The notes beneath the pieces were generated by a model that did no database searches, had not been told where the DNA came from, and saw only the letters and a program-made list of their open reading frames with translations. A stretch of 64,000 nucleotides of DNA from contig NZ_JADNGY010000002.1 of the NCBI RefSeq assembly GCF_015553625.1, positions 1-64,000 on the forward strand, written 5' to 3'. Origin of the DNA: Streptococcus australis (lineage in GTDB: Bacteria; Bacillota; Bacilli; Lactobacillales; Streptococcaceae). This document shows positions 1-8,470 of this stretch, piece after piece; within the stretch, counting starts at the first letter, position 1, and the number at the start of each line of letters is the position of its first letter. The translations under genes were made by a program, and so were the position numbers.

Positions 1-80
1 GCCCTACTCAACTGTGCGGAGGTGGGACGACGAAATCGAATTCTAACGAATTACCGATTTCTGTCCCACTCTCTTTTTAT
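1..80 (-). repeat. Partial copy of the ~182-bp dual-terminator repeat
   Basis: Cut by the window edge, this is the left part of the repeat read on the minus strand. It ends in a GTCCCACTC arm and a T-run that act as the terminator of the gene ending at 77; the stop codon of that gene lies inside the repeat end. Six other copies in the window (1246, 25610, 28863, 29688, 54590, 58598) confirm the unit. Confidence 0.9.
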
Positions 81-1096
81 AGTTTATTCCTCTTGGTTTG
101 ATGACGATGAACATGATAAGACATTAATCCGATTCCTAGGAGAATCAGGAGGCCCAGTCCAATCATAGGGTATAAGAGAAGATTGTTGCTTTCTTTCAAT
201 AGTGACTCCGTATCGTGCTTGGTATCAATCGTATTAAAGCTATCTCCTGCCTTTTCAATGATATCCTGTTTTAGAGCTTTGAAGGATTTGACAAGGTTTT
301 TATCAGAGTTTAGCTTACTATTCGCAAGCTTGCTAGTGAAATCAACTAATTGTTTGGTTTGTTTATCCGTTATAGCGCCATTTAATTGGTAAGTTTCTAG
401 AATCCTTGTTACCAGCTTTTGAAAATCTTTTTTCTCAAGCTTTTTATCTTGATTGCTTCCCTTTAGCGCTGCGATTTTAAGATCGATGACGGCTACATTG
501 AGTTTATCTTCATGGAAGTTATTTTTACGGGCATTTTCTTTATAGATAGCTGCAAGCAGAGATAATTCTTCTTGGGCAAGTATTTTGTTTTCATCAGAAA
601 TTTTACTACCGCTTTGCTCAAGGGAGTATGCAACTGCTGCAAGAGCACTCAGGCCTGATGCTTCTGTTGGAGAGGCAATTGTGATATCGGCGTGTTCGAG
701 CCCAAGAGTGGTCAGTGCATTGCGATGCATATCTGCTGTTACTTCTGTGATATTTTGAGGAGTGACAATGTGCACGCTAACTGGTGCTTTTTTGGCTTGT
801 TTCTGTAGTTTAACGGAGGAAGAATGATCTCCATTCTCATCGAACCTAAAACTTGTATAATCAGAAGGGTTCATGGTTTTCCATTCCTTCTCTTGTTCCT
901 CGTTATACATCAAGAGACTGAGGGTTTGCTCGACTTCGAATTCATTCAATGATGATCCGATGACATAGTCAGGTTGCTTGTATTTTTGATCAATAACTTT
1001 CTGAATGCTTGAGTTGGCAAATGCCGTCGAAGAGCTTGCAAGAAGTGCAAACCAGCTAGCGATAAAGATTCCAATAAATTTCCTGACTGGTTTCAT
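77..1096 (-). CDS. DUF1002 family secreted, membrane-anchored protein
   Basis: The 339-residue product has an N-terminal signal peptide (cleavage near residue 27 after SSTAFA), a predicted extracellular domain at about 40-290, and one C-terminal transmembrane helix (about 306-326) followed by a short basic tail. It should therefore be a bitopic surface protein. The block ADITIASPTEASGLSALAAV matches the core of the DUF1002 family (YpuA type), whose biochemical role is not known to me. An AAGGAG ribosome site lies 12 nt before the ATG. The gene sits downstream of the glyA-nucleoid protein-lysozyme group but is separated from it by a repeat copy and a hairpin terminator, so it is probably transcribed alone. 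Family call is good; function is unknown. Confidence 0.85.
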   Translation of the reverse strand: MKPVRKFIGIFIASWFALLASSSTAFANSSIQKVIDQKYKQPDYVIGSSLNEFEVEQTLSLLMYNEEQEKEWKTMNPSDYTSFRFDENGDHSSSVKLQKQAKKAPVSVHIVTPQNITEVTADMHRNALTTLGLEHADITIASPTEASGLSALAAVAYSLEQSGSKISDENKILAQEELSLLAAIYKENARKNNFHEDKLNVAVIDLKIAALKGSNQDKKLEKKDFQKLVTRILETYQLNGAITDKQTKQLVDFTSKLANSKLNSDKNLVKSFKALKQDIIEKAGDSFNTIDTKHDTESLLKESNNLLLYPMIGLGLLILLGIGLMSYHVHRHQTKRNKL

Positions 1097-1142
1097 ACTT
1101 TTTCTTAACTCCTTCTAGGATATTAATACGCTATCGGACAAT

Positions 1143-1179
1143 AAAAAGGAAGCAGATTTTATCTCTTTGCCTCCTTTTT
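1143..1179 (-). terminator. Hairpin terminator upstream of the DUF1002 gene
   Basis: On the minus strand AAAAAGGAGGCA pairs with TGCTTCCTTTTT across a short loop and ends in a T-run. It would stop any read-through from the lysozyme-like gene before the DUF1002 gene. The stem ends in A/T runs on both sides, so it could work in both directions. Confidence 0.55.
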
Positions 1180-1245
1180 AGTTTACCCTTTTTATCTTAA
1201 GACTGGCTTACAGCTTCTTTAAAAACAGATGACAGTTTGATCTAT

Positions 1246-1427
1246 AAAAAGAGAGTGGGACAGAAATCGGTCATTCGTTAGAATTCGATTTCGTCGTCCC
1301 AGCTCCGCACAGTTGAGTAGGGCTTTAAAAGATGATGAAATCAGCATAGTAGAGCCCACTCAACCACTGCATCTTGCTCGATAATCCAAAGGCAATTAAG
1401 AGGCTAGGACTTTTGTCCCAGCCTCTT
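1246..1427 (+). repeat. ~182-bp dual-terminator repeat, copy 2
   Basis: Full copy in plus orientation between the lysozyme-like gene (stop at 1443) and the DUF1002 gene. It differs from the other copies in the central hairpin (AGATGATGAAATCAGCA rather than AGCTGATGAAATCAGCG) and in the left stem. The terminator hairpins at both ends are kept. A minus-strand transcript from the lysozyme-like gene would enter its right end and terminate at its left end. Confidence 0.92.
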
Positions 1428-1442
1428 AAAGTGCTGTTTATA

Positions 1443-2045
1443 TTAAAACCAAGAAAATAATTTCATGATGAACTGATTCATTTCAACGAGACGTGAATAA
1501 TAATAATTTCCCCCATTAACGTAGAGCTCTGAGCCGTGTAAAAATGAGATAGGATGGAGATAAAGATAGGTCTTACCTGTGACATTTCCAAGACTCGGTG
1601 CAACCACTTTTTTTGAATATTGACGGGCTAATTCTAGCGTATTTTTTCCGCCATTTTTAGCTACATATTCAATGTAATCCTGTCCAAAATTATAAGCTTG
1701 GACAGCGGTCCAGGGATCAACCCCCTTCTCTTTTGCTATTCTCAGATTCTCAGAGAGCGTTTGAATCCCCTGGCGAATACTTTCTTTGTTATTGGTGATA
1801 GAATTTGTCTGGCCTGTTGCACTTTCACTGGCCTGCATGACATCATCTTCCTTGCCCTTGGTCTCGGTATAAATCATGGCAAGGATCAGATCTTCATTGG
1901 TACCAGTGTCTTCCTCAGCCAGTACTTCACGCACTAAGGTGCGATAAGTCATGACCTGCTTGACATCCCGGTGTATCTGATAGCCCTTGTATATGAAAAA
2001 GACGAGCAAGAGGCAAAAGAAAATTTTTATTATTCGTTTCATCAT
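1443..2045 (-). CDS. pvaA: Lysozyme-like surface protein, PvaA type
   Basis: The 200-residue protein has an N-terminal membrane helix (about 5-22) and an extracellular lysozyme/transglycosylase-like domain. The likely catalytic glutamate is E61 in [13 protein letters not shown] (117-121) and [11 protein letters not shown] (177-187) are further lysozyme-family signatures. The sequence strongly resembles the pneumococcal protein called vaccine antigen A, which lies in the same place after glyA and the nucleoid-associated gene. It should act on peptidoglycan outside the membrane. Its start overlaps the last base of the preceding gene, so the two are translationally coupled. A dual-terminator repeat follows 16 nt after the stop. 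The enzymatic activity is inferred from the family. Confidence 0.85.
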   Translation of the reverse strand: MMKRIIKIFFCLLLVFFIYKGYQIHRDVKQVMTYRTLVREVLAEEDTGTNEDLILAMIYTETKGKEDDVMQASESATGQTNSITNNKESIRQGIQTLSENLRIAKEKGVDPWTAVQAYNFGQDYIEYVAKNGGKNTLELARQYSKKVVAPSLGNVTGKTYLYLHPISFLHGSELYVNGGNYYYSRLVEMNQFIMKLFSWF

Positions 2046-3019
2046 TATTTATTCTGAATGTCCTCTATATTTTTGATGAGGATCGAGTAGGTCCCATTCT
2101 CATTCTGGATAAACTCTACCGATTCAGCATCTTCGTAAACATGGTTAGGAACTAAAAGCTCAATCCCGTTTGAAAGGGAGAGTTTTTGGTTCTCAAATTT
2201 TTTTAATTGGCGACTGGCATCTATTTCATCAAATCGAACAGGATCAGGAATGGACTCTTTTACTTGATCGACAAAACTGAGTCGAGCTGTTAAATTGTTA
2301 TCAAACAAATCATTCGCTAATTTCTCTGGAGATAGCTCATTCTCTTCTTCCAGTTGGTTGAAAATAGCTGATTTAACCTTGGATTGGAACTGAAAATCGT
2401 CTTGTTGGAAATTCTCAGCAATCCGTTGGGCAGTTTTCTCTATTTCTTTGATTGACTTTTTAGGAGAAATCTTCGGTTGGGCCTGGAGGAGATTCTCAGA
2501 GAAATAGTTCAAGAACGTTCCGTTGTACTTGATCCGTTTTTCAATCAAGTGGTACTTACGGCTTTGAAGATTGATGACCAAGGCTTCATCGGCACCCGTA
2601 CCAAAACCAGGCAGATTGTTTTGCGTCAGCTTGATCGGATTATCCACTTCGCCACCTAAGTGTGTCAAGGTTTCACGCAATGCAATTCGGAGGAAGGCAA
2701 AGTGGTCCACCCCTTCTTTTGAGAATTGAATAAACACCAAATCATTGGTTTTTTGATTCTCAGAGATAACAAATTCTTCCTTCCAGCGGTTCGCAACTAC
2801 TACTGAAGTTTCTAGCAGATCATCCGAAATCATCTCAAGAAAAGGGTTGTCCTCTTCAAAAATACCGGTCTTGGCCTCATCGGAGTATACCCGTTCAATC
2901 TTTTTGCGCAAATATTCCTCAATTTTAGGTGTGATATTGAGGAATTTGTCCGCCAGGTAGAGATCGGTATCATCTGGGCTAAATTGATGAATGATGGCTT
3001 TTTTTACATAAATGTCCAT
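2045..3019 (-). CDS. Nucleoid-associated protein, NdpA/YejK family
   Basis: This 324-residue soluble protein lacks a signal peptide and matches the NdpA (37-kDa nucleoid-associated) family over its whole length. Typical elements are an N-terminal [12 protein letters not shown] strand, the DLVFIQF region and a central [21 protein letters not shown] helix. The family binds or associates with the nucleoid, but its role in streptococci is unclear. It begins 8 nt after glyA and overlaps the lysozyme-like gene by one base. It is therefore cotranscribed with glyA, a conserved streptococcal arrangement. Confidence 0.85.
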   Translation of the reverse strand: MDIYVKKAIIHQFSPDDTDLYLADKFLNITPKIEEYLRKKIERVYSDEAKTGIFEEDNPFLEMISDDLLETSVVVANRWKEEFVISENQKTNDLVFIQFSKEGVDHFAFLRIALRETLTHLGGEVDNPIKLTQNNLPGFGTGADEALVINLQSRKYHLIEKRIKYNGTFLNYFSENLLQAQPKISPKKSIKEIEKTAQRIAENFQQDDFQFQSKVKSAIFNQLEEENELSPEKLANDLFDNNLTARLSFVDQVKESIPDPVRFDEIDASRQLKKFENQKLSLSNGIELLVPNHVYEDAESVEFIQNENGTYSILIKNIEDIQNK

Positions 3020-3027
3020 AAAATGGT

Positions 3028-4284
3028 TTAGTCCTCGTAAAGTGGGAAGGCATCTGTCAAGGCTTTGACTTGAGCACGTACTTCTTCTAATGCAGCTGGG
3101 TTATCCGCATTTTTCAATGCTTTGATGATCAATTCAGCTACCGTACGGCTTTCTTCTTCTCCAAAACCACGGGCTGTGATAGCTGCTGTCCCAATCCGAA
3201 TCCCACTGGTCTTAAATGGTGACAGGGTTTCATATGGGATGGAGTTCTTGTTGAGGGTAATGTTGACCTCATCTAGTATGTTTTGAGCCACTTTTCCATT
3301 TTCAACGACTTTCGTCACATCGACAAGGAAAAGGTGGTTCTCTGTTCCGCCTGAAATGACACGGAAATCTGGATCTTGCAAGAAGACATCAGCCATAGCC
3401 TGGCTGTTTTTAATCACGTTAGCTGCATACTCTTTAAAGGCAGGATCGAGGGCTTCTTTGAAAGCAACAGCTTTGGCTGCAACGACATGCTCTAAAGGTC
3501 CTCCTTGAATACCAGGGAAGATGGCAGAATTAATCTTTTTAGCCAAGTCTTCATCATTGGTCAGGATCAAGCCACCACGAGGTCCACGAAGGGTCTTGTG
3601 AGTGGTCGTGGTCGTGATATGTGCATAAGGAACTGGGCTTGGGTGAAGGCCAGCGGCTACCAAACCAGCAATATGGGCCATATCGACCATGAGTTTGGCT
3701 CCTACTGCATCCGCAATCTCACGCAATTTTGAGAAATCAATGATGTGAGAGTAGGCTGAAGCACCTGCTACAATCAACTTTGGCTTCACTTCTTGAGCTT
3801 GTTTCAAGATAGCATCAAAATCCAAGAGTTCAGTTCCCGGATCTACACTGTAAGATACAAAGTTGTAGGTTTGACCTGAGAAGCTCACAGAAGCACCGTG
3901 AGTCAAATGTCCACCGGCAGCTAGATCCATCCCCATAACCGTATCTCCTGGCTCAATCAAGGCCATATAGGCAGCACAGTTAGCCTGACTACCTGAGTGG
4001 GGTTGAACATTGGCAAACTTAGCCCCAAAGATTTCCTTAGCGCGTTCGATGGCGAGGCTTTCGACGATGTCTACGACATCAGTCCCACCGTAGTAACGAC
4101 GTCCCGGATATCCTTCTGCGTATTTATTGGTCAGGATAGACCCTTGGGCAGCCATAACCGCCTTGGAGACGACGTTTTCAGAAGCAATCAACTCAATGTT
4201 ATTTTGCTGGCGCTCTTCTTCTTTCGCAATGGCATCCCATAGAGCTGCATCATATGCTTTGTAATCTTCTTTGTCAAAAATCAT
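3028..4284 (-). CDS. glyA: Serine hydroxymethyltransferase
   Basis: The enzyme interconverts serine plus tetrahydrofolate with glycine plus 5,10-methylene-tetrahydrofolate, using PLP, in the cytoplasm. It is the main source of one-carbon units for thymidylate (thyA and folA are also in this window) and purines. At 418 residues it has the normal length. The PLP lysine is in [15 protein letters not shown] near residue 229. The N-terminal [11 protein letters not shown], the [13 protein letters not shown] substrate region and [11 protein letters not shown] are all intact. An AAGGAGA ribosome site precedes the ATG, and the GNAT gene ends 11 nt upstream, so glyA belongs to the prfA-prmC-tsaC-GNAT run. 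Confidence 0.98.
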   Translation of the reverse strand: MIFDKEDYKAYDAALWDAIAKEEERQQNNIELIASENVVSKAVMAAQGSILTNKYAEGYPGRRYYGGTDVVDIVESLAIERAKEIFGAKFANVQPHSGSQANCAAYMALIEPGDTVMGMDLAAGGHLTHGASVSFSGQTYNFVSYSVDPGTELLDFDAILKQAQEVKPKLIVAGASAYSHIIDFSKLREIADAVGAKLMVDMAHIAGLVAAGLHPSPVPYAHITTTTTHKTLRGPRGGLILTNDEDLAKKINSAIFPGIQGGPLEHVVAAKAVAFKEALDPAFKEYAANVIKNSQAMADVFLQDPDFRVISGGTENHLFLVDVTKVVENGKVAQNILDEVNITLNKNSIPYETLSPFKTSGIRIGTAAITARGFGEEESRTVAELIIKALKNADNPAALEEVRAQVKALTDAFPLYED

Positions 4285-4295
4285 AGGTCTTCTCC

Positions 4296-4727
4296 TTAAA
4301 TAAATTTTATAAAACGTTTTTGTAGCTTGTCACAGGTATAACCGACCTGTTCGTAGAAGGCATGAGCGCCAATACGATGTTCTGCAGAGTTTAAACGTAT
4401 AAACTTGTAGCCACGTTTTTCGGTTTCCTGTTCTAGTCCTTCAAGCAAAGCTTTTCCGATTCCCTTCCCTTGACTTTGAGGTAAGACTGCTAAGGCCAAG
4501 ATATTAAATCCAGCATTGGAATAGAGGGATTCGTAGACTTCAGCGTGGACATAACCAAGTAAATCATGATTGGTTGAATCCTCATAGCCTAGTAGGAAGT
4601 GATGGGGGTCTTGAGACAACTTGGCTAGTTGTCTAGCCGTTTCCTCTGGACAAAAAGCATAACCTAAAGCCTCTTTGTTAATCTCGTAAATAGATGCAGT
4701 ATCTGTTGGTTTCAAAGCACGTAGCAT
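4296..4727 (-). CDS. GNAT family N-acetyltransferase
   Basis: A compact GNAT fold of about 143 residues with the acetyl-CoA loop in [17 protein letters not shown] (Q-x-x-G-x-G pattern), followed by [14 protein letters not shown] near the C-terminus. The substrate cannot be read from the sequence. I chose the ATG at 4727 (MLRALKPTD): an AGGAGG site lies 6 nt upstream within the last codons of tsaC, and only one base separates it from the tsaC stop, so translation is coupled. A start five codons earlier would be a TTG. The position between tsaC and glyA is conserved in streptococci; a link to ribosome or tRNA modification is inference only. Confidence 0.88.
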   Translation of the reverse strand: MLRALKPTDTASIYEINKEALGYAFCPEETARQLAKLSQDPHHFLLGYEDSTNHDLLGYVHAEVYESLYSNAGFNILALAVLPQSQGKGIGKALLEGLEQETEKRGYKFIRLNSAEHRIGAHAFYEQVGYTCDKLQKRFIKFI

Positions 4728-4728
4728 A

Positions 4729-5328
4729 TCATGCCTCCTCAAAAGGGATTGCAGGTATCTTGGTAAGGATATCTTCTCGTGTAATCGCTCCTTGACGTAG
4801 AATCTTCACCTTGTCGCCAGATAAGTCTAAAATAGTCGAATCTTGACCAGTTAGAAAGCTATCGTCTTCAAGTCCTATCACTCCATGACCAAGTTCCTTA
4901 AGAATCTGCTGACACTGGGTTCCACTAGCTTTCCCAGAGAGGTTGGCAGAAGGTCCGATCAAGGGACCTGTTTTACGAATTAATTCCAATGTTTTTGGAT
5001 GAGCTGGCATCCGAAAACCAACCGTAGCCATCCCAGAATTAATCCAAGCTGGTACCTCCTCATTGGCTTCGAGAATAATGGTTAAGGGTCCTGGTAAAAA
5101 GGTTGCGATTAGTTTTGATAGATAAGGTGGTTGATTTTTCGAATAAAATCGAATGTCTTCTTCACTGGAAATATTGAGGTTCATAGCCTTCTCACGAGGG
5201 CGCTGCTTTAGAGTGTATACTCGATCAACCGCTGCTTCATCCAGTGCCTTTGCAAAGAGGCCATAGACAGTCTCAGTCGGTAAGACAACTGCACGTCCTG
5301 CTTCTAATTCTTTCTCAATGTGATCCAT
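4729..5328 (-). CDS. tsaC: Threonylcarbamoyl-AMP synthase (Sua5/YrdC family)
   Basis: It makes L-threonylcarbamoyl-AMP from threonine, bicarbonate and ATP, the first step of the t6A37 modification of ANN-decoding tRNAs. The 199-residue protein is a short YrdC-type form without the extra Sua5 domain. Visible motifs are PTETVYGL, YTLKQRPREKAMNL (basic KxR nucleotide-binding stretch) and SANLSGKASG. The start overlaps the end of prmC by 14 nt. Streptococcal genes at this position are usually labelled Sua5/YciO/YrdC; the tsaC name follows function. Confidence 0.9.
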   Translation of the reverse strand: MDHIEKELEAGRAVVLPTETVYGLFAKALDEAAVDRVYTLKQRPREKAMNLNISSEEDIRFYSKNQPPYLSKLIATFLPGPLTIILEANEEVPAWINSGMATVGFRMPAHPKTLELIRKTGPLIGPSANLSGKASGTQCQQILKELGHGVIGLEDDSFLTGQDSTILDLSGDKVKILRQGAITREDILTKIPAIPFEEA

Positions 5329-6151
5329 TGTCTACTACTACCATTCTATCTTGTCCAAATTGGTCTTTCAGAACGCGAACTCGTTTGTTAGGAAACGCTT
5401 CTTGAAAGAGCTCTTTTACTTTGGCTCCTTGCTTATAGCCAATTTCTAGATAGATCTTTCCGTCTGGTGTTAAAACACTTGGTGCTTGCTGGGCAATCTT
5501 TTCGTAGATAGCATATCCATCACGATCCGCAAAAAGAGCTAAGTGGGGTTCAGAGGCTAAAACATTGGCTCCGACTTCTTCTACATCATCATGGGAGATA
5601 TAAGGAGGGTTGGACACAATCAGGTCATAGGGACCTGGTAGCTGCTCCAAAACATCTGACGACTTAAATTCAAGGAAAGCTTCTAACTGCTTGGCATTTT
5701 CTTGAGCCAGGGCTAAAGCCTCTTCTGAGACATCACTAGCTTGAACCTGCCAGGTAGGTCTAGCAAGGGCTAGGCTAATAGCAATAGCCCCACTACCTGT
5801 TCCGATATCTAGAACTCGTAAGGCTTTCTCATCGTTTTCTTCAAGAATAAGAGCGACCAATTCTTCCGTTTCAGGTCGTGGAATCAGCACACGCTCATCA
5901 ACTGTAAAAACATGACCAAAAAATTCTGCGCTGCCAATAATATATTGGGCAGGGACGTGATGTTTCAGCTGCTCAAAGATGGATAGAAGCAAGGCCTGAT
6001 CCTCTACTTTTACTTCTGTTTGCAAGGCAAGGACAAAGTCTGTAAAGGTCCAGTTTTTTAAAGCACGATACGCGAAGGAGAGGCTTTCTGGTTCCTCTCC
6101 AATGGCTATTAATTCTTCTTCATACTGGGCTAATAATGGTCCCAACAACAT
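5315..6151 (-). CDS. prmC: Release-factor glutamine methyltransferase
   Basis: This SAM-dependent enzyme N5-methylates the glutamine of the GGQ motif in RF1 and RF2, which improves peptide release. The 278-residue protein has an N-terminal helical substrate domain, the SAM motif VLDIGTGSGAIAISLA near the middle and the catalytic NPPYIS motif that defines HemK/PrmC enzymes. Its substrate gene prfA lies directly upstream with a one-base stop/start overlap (6151), so enzyme and substrate are made from one message. Confidence 0.97.
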   Translation of the reverse strand: MLLGPLLAQYEEELIAIGEEPESLSFAYRALKNWTFTDFVLALQTEVKVEDQALLLSIFEQLKHHVPAQYIIGSAEFFGHVFTVDERVLIPRPETEELVALILEENDEKALRVLDIGTGSGAIAISLALARPTWQVQASDVSEEALALAQENAKQLEAFLEFKSSDVLEQLPGPYDLIVSNPPYISHDDVEEVGANVLASEPHLALFADRDGYAIYEKIAQQAPSVLTPDGKIYLEIGYKQGAKVKELFQEAFPNKRVRVLKDQFGQDRMVVVDNGSH

Positions 6152-7230
6152 TATTTGTTCAACTCTTCTAGTTTTTGTGTTTGATCATACAAGACCAAAG
6201 CATCGACCACTTCATCTAATTTACCAGATAAGATGGTATCCAGTTTTTGAAGGGTCAAGCCAATCCGGTGATCGGTCACACGGTTTTGAGGGAAGTTGTA
6301 AGTCCGGATCCGCTCTGAACGGTCACCAGTCCCGATAGTAGACTTCCGCTCAGCGTCTTGCTCGTCTTGGGCAATCTGAGCAAAGTGGTCAGCCACACGC
6401 GCACGGATGATCTTCATGGCTTTTTCGCGGTTCTTTTGTTGCGTCCGTTCTTCCTGCATCTCGACCTTGATATTGGTTGGCAAGTGAACGATACGAACGG
6501 CTGTAGCGACCTTGTTGACGTTCTGTCCACCCGCACCAGATGCGTGGTAGATGTCAATCCGAAGGTCTCTTGGATCAATGTCATACTCGACTTCTTCGAT
6601 TTCTGGCATGACCAGAACTGTGGCAGTTGAAGTATGGACACGACCTTGGCTTTCTGTCACTGGAACCCGTTGCACCCGGTGGGCACCAGATTCATACTTG
6701 AGTTTCGAGTAGACTGATTGACCAGAAACCATGGCTACGACTTCTTTGATCCCACCAACGCCATTGTAGGAAGCTTCCATGACTTCAAAGCGCCAGCCTT
6801 GGCTTTCTGCATATTTTTGGTACATCTGCAAGAGGTCACCAGCAAACAATTGGGCTTCGTCTCCTCCAGCTGCCCCACGGATTTCCAAGATAATGTTCTT
6901 GTCATCGTTTGGATCTTTAGGAAGAAGTAAGATCTTCAATTTTTCTTCGTACTCTTCTTTTTCAGCCTTAGCATCTTTTAGCTCTTGCTTGGCCATTTCT
7001 TCCAAATCCGCATCGCCGCCTGCTTCCTTAATCATTTCTTCAGCGTCGACAATGTTTTGAAGGACTTGTTTGTACTCTCGGTAAGCTGTTACCGTGTCAC
7101 GAGTAGAAGCCTCTTCTTTTGAAAGCTCCATAAAGCGTTTGGTATCAGAGACCACATCTGGGTCACTCAGTAATTCTCCTAACTCTTCGTATCGGTCTTC
7201 TACAGCTTGTAGTTGATCATAGATATTCAT
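6151..7230 (-). CDS. prfA: Peptide chain release factor 1
   Basis: RF1 recognises UAA and UAG stops in the ribosomal A site and triggers hydrolysis of peptidyl-tRNA. At 359 residues it has the expected length. The GGQ loop ([12 protein letters not shown], near residue 235) is intact. The stop-codon reading motif is PxT ([14 protein letters not shown]), which distinguishes RF1 from RF2 (SPF). It lies 15 nt downstream of tdk and overlaps prmC, its modifying enzyme, by one base. Confidence 0.98.
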   Translation of the reverse strand: MNIYDQLQAVEDRYEELGELLSDPDVVSDTKRFMELSKEEASTRDTVTAYREYKQVLQNIVDAEEMIKEAGGDADLEEMAKQELKDAKAEKEEYEEKLKILLLPKDPNDDKNIILEIRGAAGGDEAQLFAGDLLQMYQKYAESQGWRFEVMEASYNGVGGIKEVVAMVSGQSVYSKLKYESGAHRVQRVPVTESQGRVHTSTATVLVMPEIEEVEYDIDPRDLRIDIYHASGAGGQNVNKVATAVRIVHLPTNIKVEMQEERTQQKNREKAMKIIRARVADHFAQIAQDEQDAERKSTIGTGDRSERIRTYNFPQNRVTDHRIGLTLQKLDTILSGKLDEVVDALVLYDQTQKLEELNK

Positions 7231-7245
7231 GTTGTCTCCTTAAGA

Positions 7246-7827
7246 TTAATGTTCTTGGTGAATGTCTGGGTTAAAATAATGTTTGCGGCAAACCGAGATA
7301 TAGGTCTCGTGTCCACCGATTTGGATCTGCTCTCCATCGTAGACGGGTTTACCCGCTTGAGTGCGCAAGACCATGGTTGCTTTGCGGGAACAGTATTGGC
7401 AGATGGTCTTGATCTCTTCAATCTTGTCAGCTAGCAAGAGCAAATGTTTGGAACCTTCAAAGAGTTCATTGCGGAAATCATTTTTGAGACCAAAAGCCAT
7501 GACGGGCACATCTAGTTCATCTACAACTCTAGCCAAATCATAGACATGGTGTCGTTTCAAAAACTGTGCTTCATCGACCAAGACACAGTAGGGTTTCTCT
7601 TTCAGGCTTTGGATATAACCGAAGACGTCTGTATCGTCTTCGATCGCAATGGCTTCCCGTTTCATACCAATCCGGCTAGAAACAACTCCAAATCCATCGC
7701 GCGTATCGATTGCTGAGGTCATGATAACGACGCTTTTTCCTTGCTCTTCATAATTATGGGCTACCTTCAAAATTTCGATGGTCTTACCAGAATTCATCGT
7801 CCCATATTTATAATATAATTGTGCCAT
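7246..7827 (-). CDS. tdk: Thymidine kinase
   Basis: It phosphorylates thymidine to dTMP for pyrimidine salvage in the cytoplasm. The 193-residue bacterial-type enzyme has the P-loop YGTMNSGKT near the N-terminus, the Walker-B-like VLVDEAQFL, a zinc site (CQYCSRKA plus a late CRKH) and the substrate loop [10 protein letters not shown]. It is the first gene of the tdk-prfA-prmC-tsaC-GNAT-glyA run. A clear promoter (-10 at 7863-7868, -35 at 7886-7891) lies just upstream. Confidence 0.98.
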   Translation of the reverse strand: MAQLYYKYGTMNSGKTIEILKVAHNYEEQGKSVVIMTSAIDTRDGFGVVSSRIGMKREAIAIEDDTDVFGYIQSLKEKPYCVLVDEAQFLKRHHVYDLARVVDELDVPVMAFGLKNDFRNELFEGSKHLLLLADKIEEIKTICQYCSRKATMVLRTQAGKPVYDGEQIQIGGHETYISVCRKHYFNPDIHQEH

Positions 7828-7862
7828 TTTCCTTCTATTCTCTCTAAAATGTGTTTCATTAT

Positions 7863-7891
7863 ATTATAACACGGGCCGTAAATTAGGGCAA
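7863..7891 (-). promoter_or_regulatory. tdk operon promoter
   Basis: On the minus strand TTGCCC (7886-7891) and TATAAT (7863-7868) are 17 bp apart. The tdk start is about 35 bp downstream. This probably drives the whole tdk-to-glyA series. Confidence 0.8.
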
Positions 7892-8011
7892 CTTATAGAG
7901 AGCTTCTCCATTGGGTGATTGCTCTTCTAATAAGGAGATTCTGAACCCTATAAAGTCTCATTTCTCTTGTTCGCTCTAGCAGAATATTATTTGTATTTTG
8001 CAATTTGAGAA

Positions 8012-8075
8012 TAAAAAAAGCGTCTATCATTTCCCTGACAAAATGACAAACGCATCGTGAGAGACCACTTCTCAC
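8012..8075 (-). ncRNA. Candidate 63-nt small RNA with two hairpins
   Basis: An extended -10 (TG-G-TATAAT, 8082-8090 on the minus strand) predicts a start at the G at 8075. The RNA would fold into a first hairpin (GTGAGA with TCTCAC). After a few bases comes a 13-bp hairpin (GCGTTTGTCATTT with AAATGATAGACGC, including G-U pairs) that runs into seven T's, an intrinsic terminator. No plausible ORF fits. It stands alone between the divergent tdk and tautomerase genes and ends about 120 bp before the tdk promoter. The -35 is poor, and no CiaR-type TTTAAG repeat is visible. Confidence 0.6.
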
Positions 8076-8211
8076 AAATTAATTATACCATAATACCTGG
8101 AGTTATGTAAGTGGATAGTACTAAATATTGGTAAAAAATTTTTATACTCTATTTTAACCTTTCCATTAGGTGATTCGAATCTTACTAGTCTGCTACTTTT
8201 CATTCAAAATA

Positions 8212-8220
8212 TGATAAAAT
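8212..8220 (+). promoter_or_regulatory. Extended -10 promoter of the tautomerase gene
   Basis: TG-A-TAAAAT on the plus strand, about 30 bp before the start codon. No convincing -35 is visible, which is normal for extended -10 promoters. Confidence 0.55.
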
Positions 8221-8250
8221 AGACCTAAGATAGATAGAGGAGGTGGCCCG

Positions 8251-8433
8251 ATGCCATTTGTACGAATTGATTTATTTGAAGGACGCACATTGGAACAAAA
8301 GAAAGCTTTGGCCAAGGAAGTAACCGAAGCTGTTGTTCGGAATACAGGTGCTCCCCAATCCGCCGTTCACGTCATCATCAATGATATGCCTGAAGGAACT
8401 TACTTCCCTCAAGGTGAGATGCGAACTAAATAA
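8251..8433 (+). CDS. 4-oxalocrotonate tautomerase family enzyme
   Basis: A 60-residue member of the 4-OT family. After removal of Met the protein starts with the catalytic Pro (MPFVRIDLFEGR). The R-N-T-G-A-P segment and VHVIINDMPEGTY are typical of the fold. Members form hexamers that tautomerise enol/keto acids. In streptococci the physiological substrate is unknown, and the xylH-type name should be treated cautiously because no catechol pathway is nearby. A strong GGAGGTG ribosome site precedes the ATG. It is one of the few plus-strand genes, back to back with tdk as in pneumococci, and ends in a terminator shared with the convergent MATE gene. Confidence 0.93.
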   Translation: MPFVRIDLFEGRTLEQKKALAKEVTEAVVRNTGAPQSAVHVIINDMPEGTYFPQGEMRTK

Positions 8434-8438
8434 ATGAG

Positions 8439-8468
8439 AACAACCAGAAGACTATTCTGGTTGTTTTT
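8439..8468. terminator. Bidirectional terminator between tautomerase and MATE genes
   Basis: AACAACCAGA pairs with TCTGGTTGTT around a 7-nt loop, followed by a T-run on the plus strand. The MATE stop codon (8471) lies at its right edge, so it can also terminate the convergent minus-strand transcript. Confidence 0.8.
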
Positions 8469-8470
8469 GT

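Noticed and set aside
1246..1427. Calling the ~182-bp repeat an insertion sequence
   Set aside because: It encodes no protein and no transposase gene is in the window. Terminal inverted matches fit a non-autonomous element at most, and the target-site duplication could not be shown.
7893..8075. 60-codon minus-strand frame starting with GTG upstream of tdk
   Set aside because: It begins at the predicted start of the small RNA and runs straight through a strong terminator hairpin. There is no ribosome site and the composition is not protein-like.
8012..8090. Assigning the small RNA to the CiaR-controlled csRNA group
   Set aside because: The TTTAAG-N5-TTTAAG promoter motif of that group is absent, and I could not match the body to known members.
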